Notes under the pieces: generated by a model
What the model saw: the letters and a program-made list of their open reading frames with translations, nothing else
The model's database searches: none
What the model was told of the DNA's origin: nothing
Translations under genes and position numbers: made by a program
In this document: positions 32,522 to 43,784 of the stretch, piece after piece
How the letters are laid out: each line of letters starts with the position of its first letter
Position numbering within the stretch: the stretch's first letter is position 1
Origin: Xanthostigma xanthostigma
Taxonomy: Eukaryota > Arthropoda > Insecta > Raphidioptera > Raphidiidae
DNA length: 64,000 bases
Reading direction: 5' to 3'
NCBI GenBank assembly: GCA_963575645.1
Contig: OY754466.1
Coordinates: forward strand, 34,070,001-34,134,000

Positions 32522-33600
32522 TAACTTCCCTCTATAAAAAAATAATCGGGAAGTTATTGTTTTCACCGTGATTTTCTAAAATGGAGTTTTCGTCAGATCT
32601 CGACGTTTTGTTTTGAGGTCCTGGGAAGCTATTCTGACTATTTTGGCGATGATGTCCGCTGTATGTGTGTGTATGTTTGTGTATGTATTACTAGCCGCTA
32701 CCCGCGGCTACGCCCGCGATTGAGATGGAAATCGACTTTTGACATGCATATCAGGGGTTGAGGTATTGCACATATTTTGACAAACAATTTTCTTATTTTT
32801 CGTAAAAAATTTTTATTTTTTTTTAATAAAAAGTATCCTATGTTACTTCTAATACCTTCAAGAGTGTATGTGCAAAGTTTCATGATGATCGGTTAAGTAG
32901 TTTTTGCGTGAAAGCGTAACAAACAAACTTACATTCGCATTTATAATATTTCGTTTTCATAAAATTTGTAAGTCCGGTCCTGTCGGGCCGATTTTAATGA
33001 AATTTTAATAGCACATTTTAATCATTACTAAAGGGTTAAATTTCAATTTTGAAACGATTCGGAGAAATTTTTCGGTATTTTTGGGCCCAAAAAATGTTTT
33101 CAACCCTTTCTTATTTTTCGTAAAAAATTTTTATTTTTTTTTTAATAAAAAGTATCCTATGTTACTTCTAATACCTTCAAGAGTGTATGTGCAAAGTTTC
33201 ATGATGATCGGTTAAGTAGTTTTTGCGTGAAAGCGTAACAAACAAACTTACATTCGCATTTATAATATTAATATGATAATAATTGTAAACCTCTTATTAC
33301 TTTTGAACGGACGGTCCAAATGAAACGCGGTTTGCGGCATCTGACGTGACTTTGCTGAACTTAGATTTCCTGAAAATTTGGAATGATTCGGTCCAATAAA
33401 TTTTGAGAAATCTCAAAAAAATTTTAAATTTGTTTTTTTGAAATATTTTCTAAACTACTAAACCTATTAATTCCAAAATCCAATCAGCTCTCCTTCTTAA
33501 AAAACTGCGTCGATTTCCGCACACCGCATCGAAATCGGTTTATTTGTTCACGAGATATCGTGAACTAAAAATTCGTTAAAATATGTTTTTTTTTTTTAAA
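32522..33600 (-). mobile_element. AACTTCCC-family element, copy D, split by a Helitron
   Basis: On the minus strand the 3' end (TAACTTCCC terminus, TCGACGTTTTG, TTTTGGCGATGATGTCCG, then a GT-rich stretch) lies at 32522-32690. The middle (GAACGGACGGTCC, AACGCGGTTTGCGGCATCTGA, one ATATCGTGAA unit) resumes at about 33276-33600. The gap is filled by the Helitron at 32691-33274. The 5' end is missing. Confidence 0.75.
32691..33274 (-). mobile_element. non-autonomous Helitron with internal duplication
   Basis: Minus-strand 5' end TCATATTAATATTATAAATG, then GTTTGTTACGCTTTCACGC; 3' end GCGGGCGTAGCCGCGGG, then TAGCGGCTAG|T, giving the CTAG terminus with a GC hairpin. It sits exactly between A (32690) and T (33275), the usual Helitron AT target, without target duplication. 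A block of about 157 bp (TTATTTTTCGTAAAAAATTT...TTATAATATT) occurs twice (32792-32948 and 33110-33268) around a GGGCCCAAAAA-type tail fragment. Confidence 0.8.
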
Positions 33601-35173
33601 TTAATCACAGGCGATTTTCCCTGAAACTATTTGACGTAATAATTTGAATTGTGGCACAAGAATAGAGTGTGGTGGTCCAATCACAAACGTGAAGTGTAAA
33701 AAATTTAATTTTGATTCTGGGGGTTAATTTCAGCAGGCGAAACGGGAATTATAAAGAAAACTTTTTTCAAAGGCATCGTGTAGGATGAAAACCTATGGAA
33801 GCACGACATCAACAATATATTTTTCGTATTTTAATTTTTCATTTTTTAGTAATTTGTTTGAAAAAAAGTTTTAAAATTGCAACCCCTACTCATATCACCT
33901 AAACAGTCGCCCAGAAAAAACTGATTAAATAATGAAAATTTAGAATTAGGTGTAGACCAAGTGTTGGAGATAACGGATGCGGTAAAGCTCTAGACTTAGT
34001 CTCAGGGTTCGGTTAGAGTCGCATGTTTGATGAAGGTACCTGCTTAAATATATTTTTCTACTTATTTTTTATTGTAATGAAAATCTTTTGAGAACTTAAA
34101 GAATCGTGATTCAAAATGCTAGCACGATCAATTGCTATATTTAATTGTTTATTTCTTTATAACTGCATGGAAGTAAAATAAATCGCACGGTATGTAAACA
34201 TGTCTCGGGTCGTCCCAGTATGAACACACCGTAGTATTATATTGGACGTTAACGGACCGGAAGATGAGAAATTGTCCTCAAAACGAAATTATCTGTCGCT
34301 ACGAGAATATAAAAAATAAAGATACCTATTTTCTTCTGGATATTGAAAATTGATCCCACGTTCTGAATTTTATGACACGCGCGTAAATATTTCATCAAGG
34401 AACCGAATGCTCGTATGTTATTTTTCATTACATTATACAAAATATATTGGAAATGGATTATTTATGGGAGTTTATTTACAATTAAAATGCGAATGAATTT
34501 AGTTGGGTGCACTATAAACGGATTATGTTATTGACATGTTCACTATGTGCTCCATTTTAATGACTTCCCAATATATAGGAAAGCTATTTTGGTTCGCAAA
34601 TAGAAATGAAAATTTTTTAACATATTATGTTTCAAGGTTGTTACAATATTTTTACACTAGTTTTGGAAAGAAGTATGTGTGTGTGTGTGTGTGTACGTAC
34701 GTGCTCATTTCTTCCTAGCACAAAATGTCGAGAATATCCCTTTACGACCGGTGGATTTTTTTTGTTTTTGATTAATTATTTAGGTACCAAAGAACCTCAA
34801 AAAATTATTAATAAAAATGTGTACCCCTGCTTAACTGTGAAAATAACTCCCATGATAGAACCTTGCGAAGCCGGTTGCGTTCACAAAAATTAATGTTTTG
34901 TAGCAAAAAAAATTGTCGATAGTCCCGCTCGTATAGAATCGGTTCTAAAGGGCTATAAAAATTATACCGACTACATTAGAGGAGTACCTACTGATCGATT
35001 CGTTATAAATTAAGTATGATGTGAAAGAAATGTTTTTAAAATCAGTCTAGCCATTGTTTTTATTTAAACAAAAAGACTGCCAAAAAGTAGATCCTCTACA
35101 ATTTCTCGCGAATAGAAAAAACTTGTTATGCAGTGCCAAAATATAGTGTATTTACTAACACAGGCTTTAATAG
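33601..35173. other. no gene; microsatellite at 34675-34702
   Basis: AT-rich sequence. 34675-34702 is a GT repeat followed by GTACGTACGTGC. Short frames lack motifs. Confidence 0.4.
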
Positions 35174-35311
35174 GTTTGTTCTAAGCAGCCAGAGAACGGT
35201 AACAGATCCGCCACCGTCGTGCGCAGTAGTTGAAACGAAACTATTTATATCGATTTTTAAGGTACTGCGTATGACATTCTTGTTACCGTTCTCTGGCTGT
35301 TTGGAACAAAC
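35174..35311. mobile_element. 138-bp MITE with 35-bp inverted ends
   Basis: GTTTGTTCTAAGCAGCCAGA followed by GAACGGTAACA is mirrored by TGTTACCGTTC and TCTGGCTGTTTGGAACAAAC. The unpaired middle is 70 bp. Small size and strong terminal repeats fit a MITE; family and target duplication unclear. Confidence 0.7.
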
Positions 35312-35474
35312 ATATTATGTGAACGGAGCTTTGTTTTTCGACAAAATGAAAAAATCAATCCCTTAATACATCTCTTAAAACTTAAAATTTTTTTTCTTAA
35401 TTTCAATATTATTATCAATCTAACATTCCACCAAATTAAATACACTCTTCAGTAAATAAACCAATATCCGCAAA

Positions 35475-35710
35475 ATACTGATTTTATTAAAATTTTAATA
35501 GCGCATTTTATTCTATACTTAAGGATTGAATTATAATTTTGAAACGATTCTGAGAATTTTTTCGGTATTTTTGGATCCAAAAACATTTTTAACCCCTAAA
35601 AACCACCTTTAAATTAGCCATATTCTGCCTATTTTGCGGTGATGTATTCCAACATATTGACCAAATTTCGTTTAAATTGAGTCTGCTGAGAGTTACCGTG
35701 CCCACACACA
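35475..35710. repeat. retroposon tail, copy of the 11.45-kb family
   Basis: Inverted relative to 11448-11760 in its first part (GAAACGATTCTGAGAATTTT, TTCGGTATTTTTGGATCC) with AACCCCTAAAAACCACC and GAGAGTTACCGTGCCC. Confidence 0.5.
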
Positions 35711-35761
35711 AACACTACGTCTAAATTTTTAATTCATTTTCTGCTTCTCTTTGACCTTTAA

Positions 35762-36552
35762 GGCCTGATGCACACATGCGGTTTTTTAACGCGCGGCAAC
35801 GCTGCGGCGCCGCGAAAGCGGCGTGAAGTACCCACAAACTTATGTGTAGTGCACACATAACAGTGGCAACGCCGCGGCGCCGCACGTCCATCTTGCGTGC
35901 AAGAAATACCGCAGGGTCCTCTCACGCCGCAAGAGCACCGCGCGTGCACGCGCCGTCTATCATAACATTGCGACATATTGGTCAGTGCACACTACCGTCA
36001 TTTTGCCGCAAACGCGTTTAAAATTGTTGTGAAAAAATCACCCACGTTTCGAAATAATTTTCTTGACAATAATGGCAACCAAAATCATTCAATTCAATAT
36101 CGATGAAATAGATATCGAGCAGTTTCTAGGTGAAGTTAAACTTCATCCTGAAATATGGAATACAGCGGAAGAGAGCTACCACGATCGAACCAAAAAAAGA
36201 GGAGCGTGGGTTGATATTTGTATTCATACGAAAATAGTTGAAAAACTTGTCTGGATTTTTTCGCAGATCCGAAAACAAAGTTACAAAAACACCTCTCGTT
36301 AGCCTATCATCGATGTAGGGATGTACCCAGTAACGTCTTTTAAAAAAAAAAAAAAACAATTTTTTTGTATACCTTGTAAGCGAAAATCGCACGTTTTTTT
36401 GTATACACCTCCATCGCCAACAAAAACACAGAAACGTCTGACTCGCAGCGGTGCCGCACGTTAAAACAACGGACATGTGCACGAGTTGCTGCGGCCACGC
36501 AGCGGTGTCGCAGCGGCACCGCACGTTAATTCACGCATGTGGGCATCTAGCC
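35762..36552. mobile_element. PIF/Harbinger-type element, TAA duplication
   Basis: The left terminus GGCCTGATGCACACATGCGG and the inverse of the right terminus, GGCTAGATGCCCACATGCGT, match at most positions, and TAA flanks both ends (35759-35761, 36553-36555). PIF/Harbinger transposons duplicate a TWA target, so family and ends agree. Subterminal regions are unusually GC-rich with repeated GCGGCAACGCTGCGGC/GCCGCGGCGCCGC blocks. Inside is a MADF-domain frame (36072-36302), as expected for the second gene of insect Harbingers. No DDE transposase is present, so this 791-bp copy is an internal-deletion derivative. Confidence 0.8.
36072..36302 (+). CDS. MADF-domain protein fragment of a Harbinger element
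   Basis: 76 codons from ATG at 36072 (an upstream in-frame TTG is not needed). Residues 13-45 read IEQFLGEVKLHPEIWN..EESYHDRTKKRGAWVDI, the first two helices of a MADF (Myb/SANT-like) domain: hydrophobic helix, HP.LW, Y.DR..R..AW..I. The third helix (K.W..LR) is missing. The sequence runs into unrelated residues and stops, which suggests a frameshift, an intron boundary near 36262 (TTTTTTCGCAG) or the deletion that removed the rest. In Harbinger elements a MADF/Myb-like partner helps the transposase bind DNA or enter the nucleus; this remnant is probably inactive. Confidence 0.7.
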   Translation: MATKIIQFNIDEIDIEQFLGEVKLHPEIWNTAEESYHDRTKKRGAWVDICIHTKIVEKLVWIFSQIRKQSYKNTSR

Positions 36553-36555
36553 TAA

Positions 36556-36852
36556 GTATCGTGGGTTATGTGATCTCGATGTTCTACTGTTCTTGCGGTA
36601 ATCAGATTTTGTCAATCATACTGTCAGCATGGATTCCTTTGGCTCATCAAATATTTAAAATAGCGATCTTATCAAATATTCCCCTGTCGATAGCTAGAGT
36701 AAACAGTGTTCAAATCTCCCATCTTGGTAAAGTTACAGATTACATACCTAAATCTTGTTAGCTTTGGTTCACTGTAAAATGGAAAAAAATGATATAATAA
36801 AGGTTCGTACATACTTCGATCTTATAAGTTTAAACAGAACAGATTAAATCAT
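36556..36852. other. no recognisable feature
   Basis: Short unique spacer between the Harbinger element and the retroposon-tail cluster. Confidence 0.4.
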
Positions 36853-37840
36853 TAAAAATATTTTTAACAAAAAAATTGAACCGACTTCATAATATGCACT
36901 AAAAAGTAAAAAATAATAATTATTGTTATTTTTGGAGTCGGTGTCAGCCAAAATGAAATCTATTCCGAGAACTAGAGACATGTAAGATTTAAATTGCTAC
37001 TTTCGAGTTCCGATGTGACACCAACTCCAAAAATAACAATAATTATTATTTTTTACTTTTTAGTGCATATTTTGAAGTCGGTTAAATTTTTTTGTCAAAA
37101 ATATTTTATTTTTCTGTTTTTAGTGTTAAATAAAGTATTGCAATGGGTAGGCCAAGTATGCGTGCCTTTGAAATTTGAGAGTTTCCCTCGATTTCTCCGG
37201 ATTCCACCATCAGATCCTGACTTGGTTCCGATGGGACCACCTCGGAAGTGCACTCTTTCGAATAAAAAAAGAATTTTGAAAATCAGTTCATAACTGACGG
37301 AGAAATCGGTGAACATACATAAAAATAAAACTTGAACCGACTTCACACTAAAAAGTAAAAAATAATTGCGTATTGAAATGTTTTGGAGTCGATGTAAGCC
37401 AAAATGAAATCTATTCCGAGAACTACACCGACTCCAAAACATTTCAATACGCAATTATTTTTTACTTTTTAGTGTGAAGTCGGTTCAATTTTTTTGTAAA
37501 AATATTTTATTTTTCTCTTTTTAGTGTTAATCTAGCACTAATAAAAATCGGTGAACATACATAAAAAACATTATGCGTGCCTTTGAAATTTGAGAGTTTC
37601 CCTCGATTTCTCCGGATTCCACCATCGGATCCTGATTTGGTTCCGAAGGGACCACCTCTGAGGTGCACTCTTTCGAATAAAAAAAAATTTGAAAATCGGT
37701 CCATAATTTACGGAGAAATCGGTGAACATACATAAAAAAAAATATATATACAGACGAACATAGAACCTCCTCCGTTTTGCTGAAGTCGGTTAAAAAAATA
37801 TACAGTCGAACTTAGAACCTCCTCCTTTTTTGAAGTCGGT
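36853..37840. repeat. cluster of GAAGTCGGTTAAAA retroposon tails with two hairpins
   Basis: Two palindromes (36853-37108; 37328-37491) have arms of AACCGACTTCA...CTAAAAAGTAAAAAATAAT and its inverse around GCCAAAATGAAATCTATTCC. A direct repeat of about 170 bp (GTGCCTTTGAAATTTGAGAG...GGTGAACATACATAAAA) occurs at 37160 and 37572. The end has two copies of GAACCTCCTCC...GAAGTCGGTTAAAAAAAT, the classic lepidopteran LINE-type tail. Confidence 0.7.
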
Positions 37841-38491
37841 TAAAAAAATGATGAACGACGATCAGTGAACATGCGCTCCAGAGTCGTATCGCAACGCGCT
37901 AGACCCCTACTCCACTAAGCGGATTTGTAGAGAAGGATTCAGACTACACGAAAGAGAGCATTTCTGCCACCAAGTGCTCCTTGACCATTTCTGTCACCGT
38001 CCTCTAACTATTGGTTGAATGTGTTTTTTTAATAATTATACTTATTATGCAGAAATACAAACGTCAACAGTAAAGCTAAGTGACGTTACGTGTCTTTTAA
38101 ATAACGTAGGGACTTAAATAAATGATTGCGTTTCAACAAAGCTTTTATTATTAATCAGATTTTAGAGTTTTGTTCGATTTCACGTAGGTGTATTTTCATT
38201 TTGAATAATAAAAAAAAATGCATATGAACTCGCTATTTAGTCTTTGCAGTTTTAACCTCTCGGGTGAACCCAGCGTACAAAAATCACGCTACGTCAAAAT
38301 TGAGATAATCTATTTGGTTATTGAACAGTTTTAAATTGGTGCTTTTGCCTTTTGGTTTAAAATTGTAATATAAGATACTGGAAATTATAGATGATCAATA
38401 ACAGAAGTCATAGCCCATAGATCCTGGGGCGTATGTATGTTTGCGTATTTAGTAGGAGGCTTAATTGCCTCCAAACTAGCATAGTTTTGTA
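37841..38491. other. no recognisable feature
   Basis: 37850-37990 is slightly richer in G+C. The rest is AT-rich. No frame or terminus identified. Confidence 0.4.
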
Positions 38492-38800
38492 ATGTAACGG
38501 TTGTCATCTTAAGGCTGCTAAGTAACGGTTTCCAGGCAACGGTTGCTAAGAAAAGGTTGCCAGAAACGGTTGCTAAGAAACGGTCTGCAGGCAATGGTTG
38601 CTAAGAAACGGTTGCCAGGCAACGGTCGCCAATAAACGGTTTGCTAAGTAACGATTACCAGGAAATGGCTGATAGGCAACGGTTTTTAGGCATGTAAGAG
38701 TTGCCAGGCAACAGTTGCTATACATTTGCCTAGCAACGGTTGCCATGTCACGGTTACTAAGCACTGGTCGCCAGCTACGGTTGCTGCAAGGTTGCAGAAA
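38492..38800. repeat. array of X-box-like GTTGCYAGGCAAC repeats
   Basis: About a dozen degenerate units of 12-15 bp, mostly GGTTGCTAAG(A/T)AACG and GGTTGCCAGGCAAC. Near-palindromes GTTTCCAGGCAAC at 38528 and GTTGCCAGGCAAC at 38611 and 38700 match the RFX X-box consensus GTNRCC-N0-3-RGYAAC. The array is compositionally distinct from the AT-rich flanks. Whether it is a regulatory cluster or just a minisatellite with a palindromic unit cannot be decided from sequence alone. Confidence 0.75.
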
Positions 38801-41173
38801 GGAATGTCAAAAAAGTTGATTTCACTATGACCTTAGGTTGTAATCACATAATTACAGTTTACGTCATCAGGAGCAGTCTAATGTCGTGTTCTTTTCTGTC
38901 ATCTAGATTCTAGAACATTAGATTGTACACACACAAAAACAAATTATTATTCTACATAGAAAAATATCTTTTTTTTAACTAAATTTTGTTTCGAAGTGGA
39001 AACTACAAAAAAACTATGCTATATACAGCTTATGAATAATATCGTTTCGAGCAGAATCGATTTAAAACTCTACGATGCTTTTGATATGGAGAAAAATGTG
39101 TGGTCACAAACTAAGATCATGGTCAAATCATATTTTTGAAAATCCTTTGTGCAATCCAACATTAGGGTTTTTCAGATTTGTATATAATTAAACAGTTGAT
39201 ATAAATTCTAGTCATTTTATATGTATAAAATGTTATAACTTGTGTGAACATTTTTTCTTTTGTAGTAACTCGATGCAATGTCAAGGAAGTATGTAGAGCT
39301 GTATTGCGGAAGTGAAGATAATTTGAATAGTCTCTTATAAGCTCTATCATAAATCTAGAGCGCATGCATTTTTGTTAGTTGGACCTACTAATAGAGAACT
39401 TTTTATGTATACTCAAGAGTCTAGAGTTTAGACAATGTTGACGCATATTATTTTGTGCTGTGAAAATGTAATTTTTTTGAGGTTACATCTTGCGGCTATG
39501 ATATTCGTTTCTGAATTGTTACACATCTCCTGAGAATACTAGAATGTCGTTATTTTTTTATGAATATTCTCCTAATAATTACATGACAGTTTATATTTTA
39601 ACTACAGGCTTTTTAAGCTATATTCTTATCTAATTAAATTGTGAAGCTTAATAGAGTTATTGACAACTAATTAGCCCTGATATTTATAAAATTTGACACT
39701 GAAAACATAAGTCGCAGTACTATATCCAAACTTTGGGTAGTTTGATTTCTTTAGAATAACTTACGCCTTATAGTGCAGCAAGTTAATAACATAAAAACAC
39801 TGGATTATGGACGCAATGAACAAGTGTAAATTTTACTATGTAGTTTAGCAGCTGGAGATTCCAAAATGGATAAAAATGTCAAAAAATGTCAGCACCTGAA
39901 TTTAGTTAGTTACAGTTCATTTTAGCGTGTTGTTATGAAAGAGATCTGGGAGCTTTGACTATTTAGAAATGAACTAGGAATGCTAACTTTACCTACACTT
40001 GTTGCCAAGACCTCTAACGACACGATGTTCCAGTTAATCTGAGTCAATCTGAGAACTACTGCTTTTAAATTTAATGGCGTTGCTATGGGAATGCCATGTA
40101 ATTGTAGTCTGTTTTTTGTTTTTTAATGTAAGAGAACATTATGCCAAACGTTGAAACCTCAAGTTATTGTCATTTTTGAACATATAAACATAAATTGTTT
40201 ATTTCTGTATTTGCTGTTGCAAGTTACGTTCGTAAAGTTAAAGAAAAAAAAAATAAAAATCAACTGAAAAACCGAGAAAAGTCGATGGTTCTGGAGAAAA
40301 AAGACAAGCTTTTTTTAATTTTGGTGGAAGTTAAGATATTAAGATTATACTTTTCAGTTCATAATTTATTCCTCATTTTATAAATGGCAATTTTATTTGT
40401 ACAGTTCTAATTAGAATTTAGTATATATTATTTATTATCATGAGACCGACTTTTTCTATAATTTTCGGACAAAATAAACATTCAAAAAATATATAAAACC
40501 TTTACTTCCACCATTAACAATAATGCATTTAGCTTTAATAATATTTTTAACGGCGGGCGTCGGCACCGAAAGGAAAAATATAGATTTCCAAGAAATGGTT
40601 GTATCGTTTATTTGTTTTAATCAAATGAAAGAAAATGAATGTTTGAAATGTTTTACAGGTATCTACGTAAAAGAAAATTTTAAACATGATAATTAATCAT
40701 TGATTTTATAGGAACATTGTTAAAGTTAAGGAAAAAACATGTAAAAAAAGAGATGGTTGTAGGTTGATACAGATAATTCTGTCATCAAAAGGCAAACTCG
40801 CTTATGTCGAACTTTTCAATATTTTTCTGTATCTATTTTTTCTTTTTTGTAACATCAAATATATTTTTCAAATAAATAAAATTGTCGACCAATTTTTTTT
40901 AATATAATATCAAATATATTTCCTAACTTTATTTTGTATAGGTATCGATTCATTTCTTTCAAATATTCAAAACGACATTTTGACTTTTACATGAAAATTT
41001 AAATTATTATATGTACCTATTACCAAACTACTCCTGTGACCTAACAATTAATATAGATTTCAACGGATGTTTAAAATCGCCGCAGTCAATTTTTTTGCAG
41101 CAATGAAGAGGTACAAAAATGTCGATCACATGTTTTGAGACACATTTTATGTCTTCCATGGATTGCACCGTTT
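38801..41173. other. no gene; small repeat fragments
   Basis: 39010-39165 (CAGAATCGATTTAAAACTC...ATGTGTGGTCACAAACTAAG) resembles 55190-55280. 40870-40905 is a scrap of the AAATTGTCGACCAATTTTT family. The remainder, including a 62-codon Lys-rich frame at 40195-40383, shows nothing recognisable. Confidence 0.4.
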
Positions 41174-41451
41174 AAAGTAATAATGTATCCCATCAAAAAC
41201 ATAAATGTGAAAAAGGGAGCCAAGTTCAGTATTCAATACAAGAAGAATTGACATCTAAAAAGGTGCCAAGTTTTCACTTTGCAAGTTTTCGTGTATTATA
41301 TTCTTATTTATACCTAAACTTCATGTTTATATGTGTGAAAACTTGCCAAGTGAAAACTTGGCACTTTTGAGATCACAATTCTTTTTGTATTGAATATTGA
41401 ACTTGGCTCCCTTTTTTCACATTTATGTTTTTGATGAGAATCATTACTTTT
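41174..41451. mobile_element. 278-bp foldback
   Basis: AAAGTAATAATGTATCCCATC...AACATAAATGTGAAAAAGGG...GTGCCAAGTTTTCACTT is mirrored by AAGTGAAAACTTGGCAC...CCCTTTTTTCACATTTATGTT...GATGAGAATCATTACTTT. Arms of about 100 bp, loop of 75 bp. A single-arm relative lies near 4015-4095. Confidence 0.75.
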
Positions 41452-43395
41452 TATAAAGAAATTATTATTATTTATCATTCAAAAGTGATTTGTGTAAAAT
41501 TAATCTTTTATCCTATATTTGTAGTTTTCTTTTTCGAAAGGCGCTAGGTGTTAATTAAAAACGATTGGTTGGAAAATATTTCAAATCTTAAAAATTCACT
41601 CTTCTGATTTTTTCCTTTATATGCACACAATTACCTAGCTGGACGCCAAATTTCAACTTTCTAGAACGTTAATATCTCAATAACCGTTTGAGCTGTATTT
41701 AAGAAATTTCTTTCGACTTGGCATTCGTGAAGCTTGTACGGTCTCGAGGAAGACGATTTACAGCTCTTTCTCTATTCATTGTTTCGAAAAATGAACAACT
41801 GGACGATTAAATCGACATAAGCGGTTTTATCTGTTGGCTATATAAAGTATGTGAAACAAATGACGTGTTTACGCCCCCGTCGACTAAAAATGAGTTAATC
41901 CTGAAGAAGACGCAGCGGTGAACATAAAGTATGTACGTGCTTATTTATTACTCAATAAGCGTTCGTCCGCTCGCGAATAATGCTAGCTTAATGTATGTAG
42001 GTTAACAACAGTGCCCTCTGCAACAGTTAAGCGAGGTTAACATAATTTTCTATACACCCTGTCTTGGATCGGTTAAGCGGGGTGAACAGCATCTTTTGCC
42101 ATAGTTGTTTTAAGATGTCTGACGCTGATTAACTACTGATATGGTGCGCCTTGGGAAATTTAAAACAAACAAAAACTTGGATTAGAGATATTTTACTGAT
42201 GAACTTATTGAGTCACATGCCCTTTAAACTAGGCTTGCGCGAAGGTCGATTCCTTTGTGAGCGCGGCAGAACTGCAGAACAATCAAAACCTTAGGTAGGT
42301 TTTCATAGTTTTAGAATTAATTTTATTTTCCACATATTTAATCAATATTTAATGTTAGGAAATAGTGTAATAGCTACAAAATCAACGCTAAAGTTTAACA
42401 GTCACAGACCACAAATTTGTGTGTGTTCTGTGTGGTAGACTTTCTTGCGTTCAGGCGCTGTTTTGCGCTCCGAAGCATCATATGTCTCGGTGTATACCGT
42501 GCAACTCCTGACCTGACCCACATAAAGTGTTATTTAGATCGGCTTTGAGCTGCATGTGCCGTCAGAACATTAAAGTACAATTAATAAGCATCTATATCAC
42601 TGTCGCATGCTAGAAGTGTTCACTGAATCTATTTCAGTCAGTCAACACCTTTGATGACTTTTACTCGGCGGTACGTATATCGTACACACATACATGATAC
42701 ATTGATACTTACGCGACACACGGCTTATGGCAGTAGTGACTAGTGATACAGTGTATATTGTAGTTTGTTGTCAACAGTGTTTGAAAAAAGTTAATAATTA
42801 AAACATCACAAGCATAGATGTGCTTCATCATTTAATTACCGTTTCTCATTCTTATAGTCCGTGTTATGGGGTACCTCCTGTTGACCCTGCAGAACACCCA
42901 TTTAGAATGTTCACGCGCCGCTACTGGCTTGCGTAAAAGTTTTCCTTTGTTGAGCGGATATGATTAAAAAAAAAACATGTCCAACATGCTTTGTTTCACT
43001 CTTTTTCACTGGTACGTTTCAGTTGAGGGAAATAAATGATACTATGAGTGTTCGCGGATTGCGGACCGATCTCGTTCCAAAGTCGTACTTAATTATTTAT
43101 TATTTTATTCACCCAAAGTATCACTCTCATAAATATCGGCTTGGACGAGAAATTAGTGTAGGTCAAATAGTTTTATTTTAGTATTAACTGATAGTTACTA
43201 AATTTCATTAAAATATGTATAGCTAGTATTTAGCAAGTAACTAAAAATTCTGAAAATATTTACGCCTCATACAAAATGAACACAAAAAACTCTAAAGAAA
43301 CAAAAATTGAAGGTCTCGTTTCTATTGTAAATATTTGAATTGGTATATTCTCTTAAATCGGTCGAGCGGAATTAATTCTCTATAGTTTATACCTA
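41452..43395. other. no gene recognised; low-repeat stretch
   Basis: One of the less repetitive stretches. 41640-41740 is retroposon-tail-like. 42220-42300 has locally higher G+C and a CTTAG|GTAGGT donor-like string but no supported open frame. 42420-42560 is likewise unexplained. Confidence 0.35.
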
Positions 43396-43403
43396 CTCTA
43401 TAT

Positions 43404-43776
43404 CATAGTTTCTCAACCATTTTTATGTCGTGACCCACGAAAAAGCCAAAAAGTTAAGTAAAAAGTCTTGCGACCCCGTCACTATAAAATCATAATAATA
43501 GTTTATTTATACGTTTAGTAACAAATTTTTTTTATTTTATCTTATTACGTCTCGATATTGTATCATTTGAAAGGGTTATAGTTTTTAATTTTTTTTATGT
43601 TGTTATTACAATGTAATATTTAATTTTATAACACTACACTAAAATTAATTCCTTTAATAAACGCATCTTTTGTACATTTTGTATGTTTCGAGTATTATTT
43701 TTCAATAGACTGCGACCTCCTTTAATAACAAACGCAACCCCCCCAAGGGTCGCGACCCCCCGGTTGAGAAACGATG
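43404..43776. mobile_element. hAT-type MITE
   Basis: Ends CATAGTTTCTCAACC and GGTTGAGAAACGATG are inverted repeats of the CAGTGGTTCTCAACC type known from hAT elements. The interior flanks have GTGACCCACGA and GGGTCGCGACCCCCC. The 8-bp flanks CTCTATAT (43396-43403) and GTCTATAT (43777-43784) differ at one base, as expected for an aged hAT duplication. Length 373 bp, no transposase. Confidence 0.85.
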
Positions 43777-43784
43777 GTCTATAT

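Noticed and set aside
38492..38800. CRISPR-like array
   Set aside because: Units are contiguous and degenerate with no unique spacers of constant length, in eukaryotic DNA.
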